Positions 28,246-37,290 of a stretch of 64,000 nt of DNA are shown here, one piece after another. The position numbers were made by a program, and so were the translations under genes. The notes below the pieces were generated by a model. It was given only the letters and a program-made list of their open reading frames with translations, ran no database searches and was not told the DNA's origin. This DNA comes from Oscillospiraceae bacterium (lineage in GTDB: Bacteria; Bacillota; Clostridia; Oscillospirales; Acutalibacteraceae): NCBI GenBank assembly GCA_015066465.1, contig SVOI01000006.1:1-64000 (forward strand), read 5' to 3'. How positions within the stretch are numbered: the stretch's first letter is position 1; every line of letters begins with the position of its first letter.

Positions 28246-28938
28246 TTATTCACCCTCCTTAACTTCATTTGCTTTACAACCGCCGTTACAAACACCAGCA
28301 GATGGGCAACCAGCACAGTTAAACTCTTTTTTCTTTATTGCTTTGCCTTTTGTAATTACGTTTACAAATGCAATTAAAAGACCATAAACCATCAAGCCAC
28401 CAGGAGCTTTAACAAGGAATTCAATTTTGTGGTCAATCATAAATGGAATTTCGATACCAGCAAATGTACCTGCACCTAAAACTTCACGAACAACTGCCAT
28501 AAGGAAAAGTGCCAAAGTAAAGCCAAGGCCCATACCAATACCATCTAAAATTGACTTACCAACTGTATTTTTACCAGCAAACATCTCTGCTCGACCTAAA
28601 ATGATACAGTTTACTGTAATGAGAGCCAAGAAAACGCCAAGACTCTTATAAAGCTCTGGTAAATAGGCATGAATAAACATTTCTACCAACGTAACGAAGC
28701 CTGCAATAACTACTATATAGCAAGGAATACGAACTGCATCCGGAATAACCTTACGAAGTAAAGATATAACCGCATTTGAACAGATTAAAACTGCAGTTGC
28801 TGCAAGACCCATACCCACAGCACTTGTTACTGAGTTTGACATAGCAAGTGTTGGGCAAGTACCAAGAATAAGAACGAATACAGGATTTTCTTTGAGAAGG
28901 CCTGTAATTAAGATTTTCCAGTAATTAGTCTTTTTCAT
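28246..28938 (-). CDS. rnfE: Rnf complex subunit E with cysteine-rich tail
   Basis: A 230-residue membrane subunit pairing with RnfA; the conserved cysteines are in LILGTCPTLAMSNS and ITVNCIILGR. After the last helix the cytoplasmic tail carries four cysteines (CAGCPSAGVCNGGC), beyond the core family fold, which could bind a metal or extra cluster. rnfG ends four bases upstream. Confidence 0.93.
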   Translation of the reverse strand: MKKTNYWKILITGLLKENPVFVLILGTCPTLAMSNSVTSAVGMGLAATAVLICSNAVISLLRKVIPDAVRIPCYIVVIAGFVTLVEMFIHAYLPELYKSLGVFLALITVNCIILGRAEMFAGKNTVGKSILDGIGMGLGFTLALFLMAVVREVLGAGTFAGIEIPFMIDHKIEFLVKAPGGLMVYGLLIAFVNVITKGKAIKKKEFNCAGCPSAGVCNGGCKANEVKEGE

Positions 28939-28942
28939 AATT

Positions 28943-30112
28943 TCAAGCCACCCCTTCCAAGATTTTTACTGCTTCAAATACTTTTGAGATAGCAGTTTTA
29001 TAACCATTTGTTGTAATTGTCGCACCTGAAATTGCTTCAATGTCACTGTAATCTGCTTCTGTTTTACCGTTGAATTGTGAGTAGAATGATTCTTTAGCAC
29101 AAGCATCACCGATATTTTCAGACTCATATTGAGCAGTTGTAAGAACTGCAATAATTTTACCGTCTTTTGTTGCAGAAGCTTTGATTTCAATCTGTTTACC
29201 AGATGGATTGTAATAATGGTCACCATTGATACCAAAACCATTTGCGCCTAATTCAAATACATAGTTACCACTTGCAGTTTTATAAACCTTTTTAACCTGT
29301 GAAGGCATATCACTGTAACCGCTTATATCAACTTCTGTAAGTGAAGAATTAATAATTAATTGTGCATTTGCTTCCATAGTAGCTTTAACGTCGTCTGCAA
29401 CCTCTGAAAGAACTGCACCAGATTTATCAACTGCAATAAATTCTTCGCCTGAAACGAGCACATAGCCTGCACCGTTTTCTGCTTCATAAACTGCAGTAAC
29501 GTTTTCTAAGCTTTCAGCCATAAACCAAGAAACGAATTTACCCTCTGCCTGAGGTAATGCTTCAGAGAGATTATCATTAAGAATTTCTTCTTCTGAACGG
29601 ATATCTACTGAGCCTCCACCGAGAATGATTGTAGCGTTAAGTGCATCTTTAACTGCATTTTTATAGCCTGAAGTAGTCATTGTTGCACCTGAGATTGTTT
29701 CAACTGCATCAATATCAGCAGTTGTCTTGCCTTTAAGAGTGTCCCCATAAGTTTTTTCATAACCTAAGGTTTCGCTACTTGAAAGACAGGTTGCACCTGT
29801 AACAGTACCAGCACCATCGATACCACACATAAGCACCATATTAGCACCATAACCAGAAGTAAGAAGTTTTATAACGTAACCACCATTACTTGCAGAATAT
29901 GCATCTGTAACAGTTGCAGGTAATTCTTTACCAGTTAAATCAATTTGTGTAAAATCGCCACCGTCTGGGTAAACAACAAGAAGTGCTTCGTTTGCTGCTG
30001 CAGAAGCGTTTTTTTCAATAATAGGTGCTGTAATTGAGTTTGTTAATGCAAGAAGCAAAGAAATTGCAGCACAAATAGCTGTTAAAGCTATTACACTTTT
30101 AATATATTTCAT
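28943..30112 (-). CDS. rnfG: Rnf complex subunit G with two FMN-binding domains
   Basis: A 389-residue protein, about twice the usual RnfG length. An N-terminal membrane helix (residues 5-25) is followed by two FMN-binding domains. The first contains ETISGATMTTSGYKNAV near residue 150, the second IEAISGATITTNGYKTAI near 365. Each SGAT threonine is a predicted ApbE flavinylation site, so the protein may carry two covalent FMNs. Its reading frame overlaps rnfD by four bases. Domain duplication rather than a frameshift fusion is indicated, since only one anchor is present. Confidence 0.92.
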   Translation of the reverse strand: MKYIKSVIALTAICAAISLLLALTNSITAPIIEKNASAAANEALLVVYPDGGDFTQIDLTGKELPATVTDAYSASNGGYVIKLLTSGYGANMVLMCGIDGAGTVTGATCLSSSETLGYEKTYGDTLKGKTTADIDAVETISGATMTTSGYKNAVKDALNATIILGGGSVDIRSEEEILNDNLSEALPQAEGKFVSWFMAESLENVTAVYEAENGAGYVLVSGEEFIAVDKSGAVLSEVADDVKATMEANAQLIINSSLTEVDISGYSDMPSQVKKVYKTASGNYVFELGANGFGINGDHYYNPSGKQIEIKASATKDGKIIAVLTTAQYESENIGDACAKESFYSQFNGKTEADYSDIEAISGATITTNGYKTAISKVFEAVKILEGVA

Positions 30113-31032
30113 TTCTTCGCACCCCCAAACAATTTACGTGCAGTTAACATATCAATATATGGATTAAGGATATTCATGATAAGTATAGCGAATGAAACAC
30201 CTTCAGGATAAATACCCCACTCACGAATCAATACTGTAATTAAACCTGCACCAACACCAAAAACAATTTTACCGAGTGGTGTTGTTGGTGAAGTAACGTA
30301 ATCAGTTGCCATAAAGAAGGCACCTAAAAGAAGTCCACCAGAAAGAACGAGACTTAAAGCTAACATAAAGTCAAATTCGTGAACTGCTAAAGTGAAAATG
30401 AAGGTTGTACCAATAAATGCAACAGGAATGTGCCAGGTAATAACTCTTCTTACTAAGAGGTAAACACCACCAATAAGAAGTGCAACCTTGCAAGTTTCAC
30501 CAATTGAACCACCAATATTACCTAAGAGTAAATCTGTTAAAATAACTTCGTTACCGTTTGCAATTTCAGCAAGTGGAGTAGCACCAGCAGTAGAATCAAG
30601 TGGGAAAGCCGCTTTTGTCATAGAAGCGAATGCAACAAGCATAAATACTCTACCTGTGATTGCTGGGTTTACAACGTTTCTACCAATACCACCGAAAATA
30701 CATTTAACAATAATAATTGCGAAAAGTGAACCAACACCAGCTTGCCAGAGTGGCACGTTTGCAGGTAAGTTAAGTGCTAAGAGTAAGCCTGTTACTGCTG
30801 CACTTAAATCACTGATTGTAAGTGGTTTCTTTGTAATTTTATTAAAAACAAATTCACCTAAAACACAAACTGCAACACAAACGGCAATAACTAAGAGTGC
30901 ATTGAGTCCGAAAATCACAACACCAGCAATAGTTGCAGGTAAAAGTGAAATTAACACGTCGAGCATTATTCTCTGAGTTGAATTTTTACTGTGTATATGA
31001 GGAGACACAGAAATATGAAGTTTATTTTCCAT
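30109..31032 (-). CDS. rnfD: Rnf complex subunit D
   Basis: A 307-residue membrane subunit homologous to NqrB, about nine to ten helices. The LDSTAGATPLAE motif near residue 145 holds the Thr expected to bear covalent FMN, attached by ApbE. The start codon of rnfG overlaps its end, and its own start overlaps the rnfC stop, so the operon is tightly coupled. Confidence 0.94.
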   Translation of the reverse strand: MENKLHISVSPHIHSKNSTQRIMLDVLISLLPATIAGVVIFGLNALLVIAVCVAVCVLGEFVFNKITKKPLTISDLSAAVTGLLLALNLPANVPLWQAGVGSLFAIIIVKCIFGGIGRNVVNPAITGRVFMLVAFASMTKAAFPLDSTAGATPLAEIANGNEVILTDLLLGNIGGSIGETCKVALLIGGVYLLVRRVITWHIPVAFIGTTFIFTLAVHEFDFMLALSLVLSGGLLLGAFFMATDYVTSPTTPLGKIVFGVGAGLITVLIREWGIYPEGVSFAILIMNILNPYIDMLTARKLFGGAKK

Positions 31033-32339
31033 TATTTATTTGCCTCCTTCATTTTTTCTTCTCTGATAAGAGCTTTAGCAAGTTTATTTGTCTGAACAAG
31101 TGGTCTGTTTGCAGGGCAATTGAATGAACAACAACCACATTCCATACAAATCTCAGCGCCAGCCTTAACCATTGCATCAATATCTTTATTTTTATAGCCT
31201 TTCATAATCGCTGGTGCGCTTATACCGAAAGGACAATTTGTAACACAAGCACCACAACGGATACAAGAAGTTTCTTTTGGAACACTTGTCTCTTTTTTGG
31301 TGAGTGCAAGAATTGCATTTGTCTGTTTTAAAACAGGCACTGATAAATCAGGCACTGCTATACCCATCATAGGACCGCCATAAAGTACTGAGAAAGGCTC
31401 TTCTTTAAATCCACCACAGAAGTCGAATACATCTTTTAAAGCTGTACCAATTGGTGCAACAACAATTTTAGGTTCTTTAACAGAAGCACCGTCTACTGTA
31501 ATACATCTTTCAACTAATGGCATACCAGTTAAAATATATTTACCAATGTTAGCCATGGTTGAACAGTTAATTACCACACAACCAACGTCTATTGGTAACA
31601 TACCATTACCGATAACCTTACCAGTTGTATGATAAACAAGAACCTTTTCTCCACCTTGTGGGTAAAGCTTTGTTAAAACCTTTACTTTCATATTTGGAAT
31701 TGCAGAAGCTAATTCTTCCATCTTTTTCTGAGCCTCAGCACTACCCTTTTCGATACCTAAAATAACTTCTTTAACACCACAGTATTTTGTAATTGCTTCA
31801 ATAGCAACCTTGATGTCGTCTGCTCTTTCTACCATTGTGGTAGTATCGCTTGTAATATAAGGCTCACACTCAGCACCATTAATAATAAGAGTATCAATAG
31901 GCTTATTTGTATTGAATTTAGCGTAAGTCGGGAAGCCTGCGCCACCAAGACCTACCATACCGCTGTTTTTAATAGCGTTTATTAAATCTTCTTTTGAGTT
32001 GATTTCAGGCTTTTTAATGTTTGCATCTGGAGTCATTTCGCCATCAGAAGCTATAACAATAGCTTGTACAACGTTACCATTAGAAATAGTGATTTCTGTA
32101 AGCTTTGAAACCTTACCTGAAACACTTGAGTAAACTGGTGCAGAAAGCTTTTCATTATCCTCTGCAATTAAGGTACCAACAAAAACCTCGTCGCCCACCT
32201 TAACAACCGGTTTTACAGGTGTACCTATATGCATAGCTGTTGGAATTGTAACAGTTTCTGGAGCTGGCATTTTAACAGAAGGCATTCCCTCTGTTGTTTT
32301 TCTCTCCGGAAGCTTAATTCCGTGTAATTTAAAAGCCAT
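31032..32339 (-). CDS. rnfC: Rnf complex subunit C
   Basis: A 435-residue soluble subunit that interacts with NAD(H). The GLGGAGFPTYAKF motif near residue 130 is the NADH/FMN-binding signature shared with complex I NuoF. Two 4Fe-4S motifs lie near the C-terminus (CIRCGACVTNCPFG and CMECGCCSFNCPANRP). First gene of the rnf operon, which pumps Na+ or H+ while moving electrons from reduced ferredoxin to NAD+. Confidence 0.95.
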   Translation of the reverse strand: MAFKLHGIKLPERKTTEGMPSVKMPAPETVTIPTAMHIGTPVKPVVKVGDEVFVGTLIAEDNEKLSAPVYSSVSGKVSKLTEITISNGNVVQAIVIASDGEMTPDANIKKPEINSKEDLINAIKNSGMVGLGGAGFPTYAKFNTNKPIDTLIINGAECEPYITSDTTTMVERADDIKVAIEAITKYCGVKEVILGIEKGSAEAQKKMEELASAIPNMKVKVLTKLYPQGGEKVLVYHTTGKVIGNGMLPIDVGCVVINCSTMANIGKYILTGMPLVERCITVDGASVKEPKIVVAPIGTALKDVFDFCGGFKEEPFSVLYGGPMMGIAVPDLSVPVLKQTNAILALTKKETSVPKETSCIRCGACVTNCPFGISAPAIMKGYKNKDIDAMVKAGAEICMECGCCSFNCPANRPLVQTNKLAKALIREEKMKEANK

Positions 32340-32415
32340 TTTAGAACCTACCTTTCAATAGCTGAATTTACATATTAATTTTGAGCATAATATATTACAT
32401 TACACTATTAGATTA

Positions 32416-32444
32416 ATTATATAACACTTGTTTTTCACTGTCAA
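32416..32444 (-). promoter_or_regulatory. Consensus sigma-A promoter of the rnf operon
   Basis: On the minus strand TTGACA and TATAAT are separated by exactly 17 bases: both boxes are perfect consensus, which suggests high constitutive expression. It lies 77 bases before rnfC. The rest of the 362-base gap, up to the next gene's promoter, holds nothing else I recognise. Confidence 0.88.
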
Positions 32445-32634
32445 TAATTCTAAATCCACAAAATATTCCCGTAAAATTTTACCTTTTACACAAAACAATT
32501 TGATTGTTAAAAAATTACCAATTTTCAAGGCTTTTTGGCTATTTTTGTCAGTCTTTTTTTGTGGCAAATCTCATAAACAAAAGTTACTCAGATTATAACA
32601 TTTAACGAAATTAATTTAAGATAGAAAAATTTAG

Positions 32635-32663
32635 TTGATTATTGCAAAAAAGAATATTATAAT
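32635..32663 (+). promoter_or_regulatory. Sigma-A promoter of the TIR-like gene
   Basis: TTGATT, 17 bases, perfect TATAAT; the ATG follows 38 bases later behind GAAAGGA. Confidence 0.75.
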
Positions 32664-32701
32664 GTATGTCAGTATTTTATTTGTGAAAGGATTCCTATTT
32701 T

Positions 32702-33880
32702 ATGGAACAGCGATTTAAACTATTTATAGCGTACCACACAAATGAAGAAAATATTGCCACGCTTCTTTCAGAATATTTTCAGAGTATGGGTATTCCAAAA
32801 GATTTTATTTACCTTTGTGGGTTACCCTCAAATGATGGTAAGGTTATTAACATTGACGAAATAAGCATTATGCTTAAAAGTAGCTGTGTTAACATTCCGA
32901 TTTTGTCACAGAAATTTTTAGATAGTGCTTTCTGCACAAACGTAACTGGTGCCTTTGTATTTGACGAGAATGCATTACTCTTGCCTGTTATATTACCTGA
33001 AATTACCCCAAATATGGTTTCAGGCTTTTTAAAGGAATTTTACAGACTCTTTAAATTAGACGTAAGCGAAGACGTTGCATATATTTATGATGCAGTGCAA
33101 GGGTCTTTAGATATTATTCCACCATCACTTACTGTTGCAACAAATGCAATGAATGCTTTTATAAACAAATACACACTTTCTGTAAGCAGAATTTCAAAGA
33201 AATCGTCCCCCACCCTTATTTCTTCTAACCCTGCATTTGAACAGCTTGATATTACAACAGACGATGAAATGATTGTTCTTTACTACATACTTTCAAATCA
33301 GGTTTTAGAGGTAAGCAAAAAAGACGTTGACGACTGGCTCGTTGAAGCTGAGATTTATGACGTTGACACAGAAAATGCTTTCAAGCTTCTTGCTACTATT
33401 GGTTATGCGAGATATCACGAGGGTATTCTTAAAATTGACATTATAACATTCAGACGTTGGTCAAAAATGAGTGATGAGCTTTTACCAGTTCTTACTGCTT
33501 GTGTTAAAAACCACACTATTCTCAGCTCACATATTTTTGAAGATATGTGGCAGAACGATGAACTTAACACAACACTCAAGTTGTTCACCGCATATTTAAT
33601 TGACGAAGCAACGCCTGTTTTAACCTACAGAAATGCAAGTGACCCACAAATTAACAGCATTATTGCCTGGGAAAACAAAAACGGACTTTCTAACACAGTT
33701 TCTAACAATTACCAGAAGTGCTTACAGGTATTTGAACAAAACAACCTTATTTATGAAAGTGACTGGTCAATTCACGGCACTCCGAGAAAATATAATTTAA
33801 ACCATTCATTTTATGATTATATACTTTCAAACGATTTTCCACACAGGCACGAGCTCTCCGAATTAAAAATTAAAAATTAA
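32702..33880 (+). CDS. TIR-like domain protein, unknown effector
   Basis: A 392-residue soluble protein. Residues 1-115 look like a bacterial TIR domain: beta-1 FKLFIAYHTNEE, an amphipathic helix ending QSMGIPKDFIYL, IDEISIMLKSSCVNIPILSQKFLDSAFC, then LLLPVILPE. The position of the usual catalytic Glu after the Cys (C-x-x-E) appears changed (CTNVTGAF), so NADase activity is uncertain. Residues 180-370 are helical with a winged-helix feel, unassigned. It is a single-gene unit with its own promoter and terminator, so it is not an obvious Thoeris or CBASS operon. The final residues are encoded by an intergenic repeat. Confidence 0.5.
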   Translation: MEQRFKLFIAYHTNEENIATLLSEYFQSMGIPKDFIYLCGLPSNDGKVINIDEISIMLKSSCVNIPILSQKFLDSAFCTNVTGAFVFDENALLLPVILPEITPNMVSGFLKEFYRLFKLDVSEDVAYIYDAVQGSLDIIPPSLTVATNAMNAFINKYTLSVSRISKKSSPTLISSNPAFEQLDITTDDEMIVLYYILSNQVLEVSKKDVDDWLVEAEIYDVDTENAFKLLATIGYARYHEGILKIDIITFRRWSKMSDELLPVLTACVKNHTILSSHIFEDMWQNDELNTTLKLFTAYLIDEATPVLTYRNASDPQINSIIAWENKNGLSNTVSNNYQKCLQVFEQNNLIYESDWSIHGTPRKYNLNHSFYDYILSNDFPHRHELSELKIKN

Positions 33881-33992
33881 AAATGAAAAATGAAACTCAG
33901 TTAACTGATTTTTTAAAATCAATTAACTGAGTTTTTTGTTTTAAAAATTATTCGGTTTTTGGGCAAGACAGAGAACCGTCCCCTGTCTTACG
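33862..33992. repeat. Composite intergenic repeat (terminator plus REP-like palindrome), copy 1
   Basis: In order: AATTAAAAATTAAAAATT-type tract, a 20-bp-stem terminator hairpin (33893-33934, arms around AACTCAGTTAACTGA), a TTTTAAAAATTATTCG segment, then the palindrome AAGACAG-core-CTGTCTTA at 33965-33990. The same order appears after the symporter gene at 47518-47640. The hairpin with its T-tract is the terminator of the TIR-like gene. Confidence 0.8.
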
Positions 33993-33998
33993 CTTATC

Positions 33999-34205
33999 TC
34001 AATCAGCCGTTCCCTGATTGTCCTGTCTTGATTGTCTGCGAAACCGCCTCCTAATTGCAAAAACAATATTCAATAAATTCAATAAAATCATTAATATATA
34101 ACCAGATAAAACAAGTATTTTCAAAGAGTAAACCCATCCCAACAAAACAAGAAAAAAAGTTAATAATAAAACCAGTGTAAACGTTGCTTTAAATTTCATA
34201 TTCAA
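33999..34205 (-). CDS. Small two-helix membrane protein
   Basis: A 68-residue protein with two hydrophobic helices (about 7-27 and 29-50) and a basic tail (RRRFRRQSRQD). A GGAGATG ribosome binding site stands nine bases before the ATG, supporting expression. The last residues are encoded inside a REP-like repeat, so the C-terminus has been replaced or extended by it. No function is assigned. Confidence 0.5.
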   Translation of the reverse strand: MNMKFKATFTLVLLLTFFLVLLGWVYSLKILVLSGYILMILLNLLNIVFAIRRRFRRQSRQDNQGTAD

Positions 34206-34217
34206 TCATCTCCATAA

Positions 34218-34402
34218 AATCAGGGGACGGTTCTGTGATTGGATTGTTTTTTAAATCAACCAACCCCTGATTTTCTTATAAAATTAAACTTTAAACAACG
34301 CTAAAAACGTGATAATCAAGGCTTTTAAGGTTCAATCATAGAACCGTCCCCTGATTGCATTAATGAGCCGTCCCTTGATTGTTTAAAATCGTCCTCTGAT
34401 TG
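34218..34402. repeat. Cluster of REP-like GGGGACGGTTC palindromes
   Basis: At least four units or partial units lie between two short genes: AATCA-core-TGATT at 34218-34240, its reverse complement form at 34333-34357, and degenerate copies near 34363-34380 and 34387-34402. The shared core is GGGGACGGTTC (or its complement). Related units occur at 33965, 34718, 40922, 41430 and 47612. Confidence 0.8.
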
Positions 34403-34660
34403 TCATTTATCATTTTGTGGTGCAAGATTAATATAAAAAACTAAATCACAATCATTACTTGTCCATAAATTATTATCATCTTGATAATGGATATGAACAT
34501 AATCTTCATTAATGGCAAGTTTATTGCATTCTTTAACTTTTTCCTTAAAGTTAAGTAATTTCCCAATTAAAACATCTAATTCTTCATCTGTACACAGCAC
34601 TTCTATCGAAGAACAAGGTAATCGTGCTGGGATTTTTTTTATTTTAGCATGGGCAATCAT
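34403..34660 (-). CDS. Small protein resembling an immunity protein
   Basis: An 85-residue acidic soluble protein. The ATG at 34660 is chosen because GGAGGA lies right before it; the longer frame begins with TTG inside that site. Sequence features such as LPCSSIEVLCTDEELDVLIGK and VHIHYQDDNNLW recall small polymorphic-toxin immunity proteins (Imm32-like), but this is not certain. The start sits two bases after the stop codon of a truncated upstream reading frame, the arrangement expected of a toxin-immunity pair that has lost its toxin. Confidence 0.5.
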   Translation of the reverse strand: MIAHAKIKKIPARLPCSSIEVLCTDEELDVLIGKLLNFKEKVKECNKLAINEDYVHIHYQDDNNLWTSNDCDLVFYINLAPQNDK

Positions 34661-34662
34661 AA

Positions 34663-34720
34663 TTACTTCCTCCAACCATTTTCAAAAAGCCAAATAACTT
34701 CTTCGTTTGTTAAACTTAAG
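34663..34720 (-). pseudogene. C-terminal remnant of an unknown gene
   Basis: In frame on the minus strand, 18 codons reading LSLTNEEVIWLFENGWRK then stop, with good protein-like composition. The frame is cut off upstream by a REP-like palindrome (34718-34743) and an in-frame stop. It ends two bases before the immunity-like gene's ATG, so a co-translated upstream gene was probably lost here. Confidence 0.45.
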
Positions 34721-34743
34721 ACAGGGGACGGTTCTATGTCTTA
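34718..34743. repeat. REP-like palindrome
   Basis: AAGACA, core GGGGACGGTTCTA, then TGTCTT: perfect six-base complementary arms around the fixed core. It bounds the truncated reading frame next to it. Confidence 0.8.
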
Positions 34744-34840
34744 CGCCGTCCAATGTTTTTTCTTAATTTCAATATATCAAATTTTGCAAGATTAATCAAG
34801 TAATTGTGCAATCTTCAACAAAAACAAGTAAAAGCGTTGA

Positions 34841-34881
34841 AAAACTCAGTTAATTGACTAAAAATCAATTAACTGAGTTTT
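34841..34881. terminator. Bidirectional terminator downstream of the GH3 gene
   Basis: A 17-bp stem (AAAACTCAGTTAATTGA with its complement) and seven-base loop, flanked by A- and T-tracts; it is the same hairpin type found at 33893 and 47542. Confidence 0.85.
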
Positions 34882-34886
34882 TTGTT

Positions 34887-37256
34887 TTATGCCAACTTCA
34901 TAAACATCTCTAAGATTCTTCTTGTGCAAACTTCTAAATCTGCACGTGTTAAATCGCCACTATCGAGTGCTTTTTTAAGGTCTTCTGGGTAGCCACAGTG
35001 CATTTTGAGGTCGTTACCAGCTTTAACTTCTTTAACAGGGTCATTTTTTACGCCCCAGTCGGTAACTACCATTCCGTCAAAGCCCCATTCGTCTCTTAAA
35101 ATACCAGTTAAGAGCTCGTAGCTTTCAGAGGTATGCTGACCATTTATGAGATTATATGATGACATTACAGTCCAAGGCTTACCCTCTTTAACTGCAATCT
35201 CGAAGCCTTTTAAGTAAATTTCACGTAATGCTCTTTCAGAAATACGTGAATCGTTCTGATAACGGTTAGCTTCTTTATTATTACAAGCAAAGTGTTTCAT
35301 TGAAACTGCGGTTTTCTGTGACTGCACACCACGGATTGCCGCCGCACCACATTTACCAGAAACAATAGGGTCTTCTGAATAATATTCAAAGTTTCTGCCA
35401 CAAAGTGGGTCACGGTGAATATTAAGTGCAGGAGCAAGCCACACACCTAAGTTATTTTCTCTTATTTCTGCACCACCAGCGGCACCAACCTCGTAGATTA
35501 AATCCAAATCCCAAGAGCAAGCTAAAAGTGTAGCACAAGGCCAGGCAGTTGCAGGAATACCGATTGATTCCATAAGACGAAGTCCAGCAGGACCATCTGC
35601 TGTTGGCACGTAAGGAATACCAAGTCTTTCAATACCACCGAATGAACCAGTGTTGCACATACCAACCTGTTTCTGACCACCAACGATATACATAAGTTCA
35701 TCAATAGTCATTTGTGCAATGAACTCATCCATTGTTATTTCTGCGCCAACCAAATCGAACTTCTTTAATTCTTCAGGAGCTTTTGCGGTTATAGGCTCGT
35801 TTTTACCATAAAAATATTCTGGCTCGCCCATTGGTAAGTTTTCGTAACTACCATCAGCTAACATTCTTTTTTCAAGTTTAAACGGTTTACACCAGTTTTT
35901 GAGTTGCTCAACTACTCTGTCTTCTTTTACTGTGTATGTAAAGTCTAATTTTTCAGCACTTCTTACGTCAGTACCAAGGTAGAAATTATAATCCCCTTTT
36001 TCTAAAACGTAAGCACTCTTTTGAATTTTTCCTAAATCGTCAAAGCTTGCCATAAGGTTAATATCAAAACTCATAACGAGTGTTTCACTTTCACCTGGGT
36101 TTAAAAGCTTAGTCTTTTTAAATGCTCCTAATTCACGAGCTGGTTTACCCAATTTACCCTGTGGTGCGCTATAATATAATTGAAGAATATCTTTACCAGC
36201 AACGTCGCCAGTATTTTTTACGTCAACAATAGCGAAGATTTTTCCGTCTTTCTGGAGACAAACCTTTCCTGTATGCTCGAAGTTTGTATAAGAAAGACCG
36301 AAGCCGAATGGATAACGAACCTTTTCTTTAGCACCAGGTATTGTTTCAAAATAGCGGTAACCAACGTAAATATCTTCATTATAATAAACGTAATCGAAGC
36401 TTTCCCAGAATTCTTTTGTTTCTGGGTAAGCGTCATAAGATTTTGCAATTGTGTCAACTAATTTACCAGATGGGTTAACGTCACCAAAAATAATATCTGC
36501 TATTGCACTACCACCTTCAAGACCACCCTGCCAGCTCATAAGAATTGCATTAACTCCAGCATTTTCTGCCAAGAATTCGCAGTCGAGTACACCACCAGAG
36601 TTAATAACAACAACTACCTTTTTAAAGCATTTTGTAACTTCATTTAAAAGATTTTTTTCGATATCTGAAAGGTAATAGTCAGATGGAATTGGTCTTCTAT
36701 CAACACCCTCTGCCGAGAAACGGCTGAGAGTTACAATAGCTGTGTCTGCAAACTCTGATGCGGACTTAATCATACTGCTTTCTATTGCAGGCTCTTTAAC
36801 GTGCATTGAAGCAAAAGTATCGTAAGTCATATCGTCACGAGTAGTGCAAAAATCCATATTATTAACAATATCCCAAGTAGCGTTGATTTCTTCTTGTGAC
36901 GGAATATTAACGCTTTCTCTTTTTACGTAATCTTTGTAAAAATCAACAAGTGGCATATAGATGTTTTGTGAAGTGATTTTTTCTTCTACGCCTTCAAAAA
37001 TATTTCGGATATATGGCACGTAAACGTCACCGCTACCGCCACCACCTTTTATGTATTCAATAGTCGCTTTACCAAAAAGTGCAACTTTAGAATCTTTGCT
37101 TAAAGGCAAGGTTTTATTATCGTTCTTTAAAAGCACCATACCCTCTGTTGCCGCTTTACGTGACAAAGCTGTATGCTTTTTTGAAGCGGTAATTCTTCTG
37201 CCATCTTCACCTAATGGTAAACAAGGCATATATTTGAATCTTGCATATTTTTCCAT
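34887..37256 (-). CDS. Glycoside hydrolase family 3 beta-glucosidase, swapped domain order
   Basis: A 789-residue probable cytoplasmic beta-glucosidase: no signal peptide. The alpha/beta sandwich domain comes first (residues 35-330, with KNDNKTLPLSKDSKVALFG and MSWQGGLEGGSAIADIIFG), followed by a fibronectin-III-like domain (340-440), then the TIM barrel (from about 505) with TADGPAGLRL, CGRNFEYYSEDP, SMKHFACNNKE and the nucleophile Asp in VVTDWG near residue 733. This order is the reverse of most GH3 enzymes and matches Ruminococcus albus and Butyrivibrio enzymes. The ATG at 37256 fits the AGGA site better than the upstream GTG. Confidence 0.92.
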   Translation of the reverse strand: MEKYARFKYMPCLPLGEDGRRITASKKHTALSRKAATEGMVLLKNDNKTLPLSKDSKVALFGKATIEYIKGGGGSGDVYVPYIRNIFEGVEEKITSQNIYMPLVDFYKDYVKRESVNIPSQEEINATWDIVNNMDFCTTRDDMTYDTFASMHVKEPAIESSMIKSASEFADTAIVTLSRFSAEGVDRRPIPSDYYLSDIEKNLLNEVTKCFKKVVVVINSGGVLDCEFLAENAGVNAILMSWQGGLEGGSAIADIIFGDVNPSGKLVDTIAKSYDAYPETKEFWESFDYVYYNEDIYVGYRYFETIPGAKEKVRYPFGFGLSYTNFEHTGKVCLQKDGKIFAIVDVKNTGDVAGKDILQLYYSAPQGKLGKPARELGAFKKTKLLNPGESETLVMSFDINLMASFDDLGKIQKSAYVLEKGDYNFYLGTDVRSAEKLDFTYTVKEDRVVEQLKNWCKPFKLEKRMLADGSYENLPMGEPEYFYGKNEPITAKAPEELKKFDLVGAEITMDEFIAQMTIDELMYIVGGQKQVGMCNTGSFGGIERLGIPYVPTADGPAGLRLMESIGIPATAWPCATLLACSWDLDLIYEVGAAGGAEIRENNLGVWLAPALNIHRDPLCGRNFEYYSEDPIVSGKCGAAAIRGVQSQKTAVSMKHFACNNKEANRYQNDSRISERALREIYLKGFEIAVKEGKPWTVMSSYNLINGQHTSESYELLTGILRDEWGFDGMVVTDWGVKNDPVKEVKAGNDLKMHCGYPEDLKKALDSGDLTRADLEVCTRRILEMFMKLA

Positions 37257-37290
37257 AAGTAACACATCCTGAAAATAAAATATTCACCTT

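Noticed and set aside
33965-34743. REP-like patch as a CRISPR array
   Set aside because: Spacing is irregular, orientation alternates and small genes lie between units.
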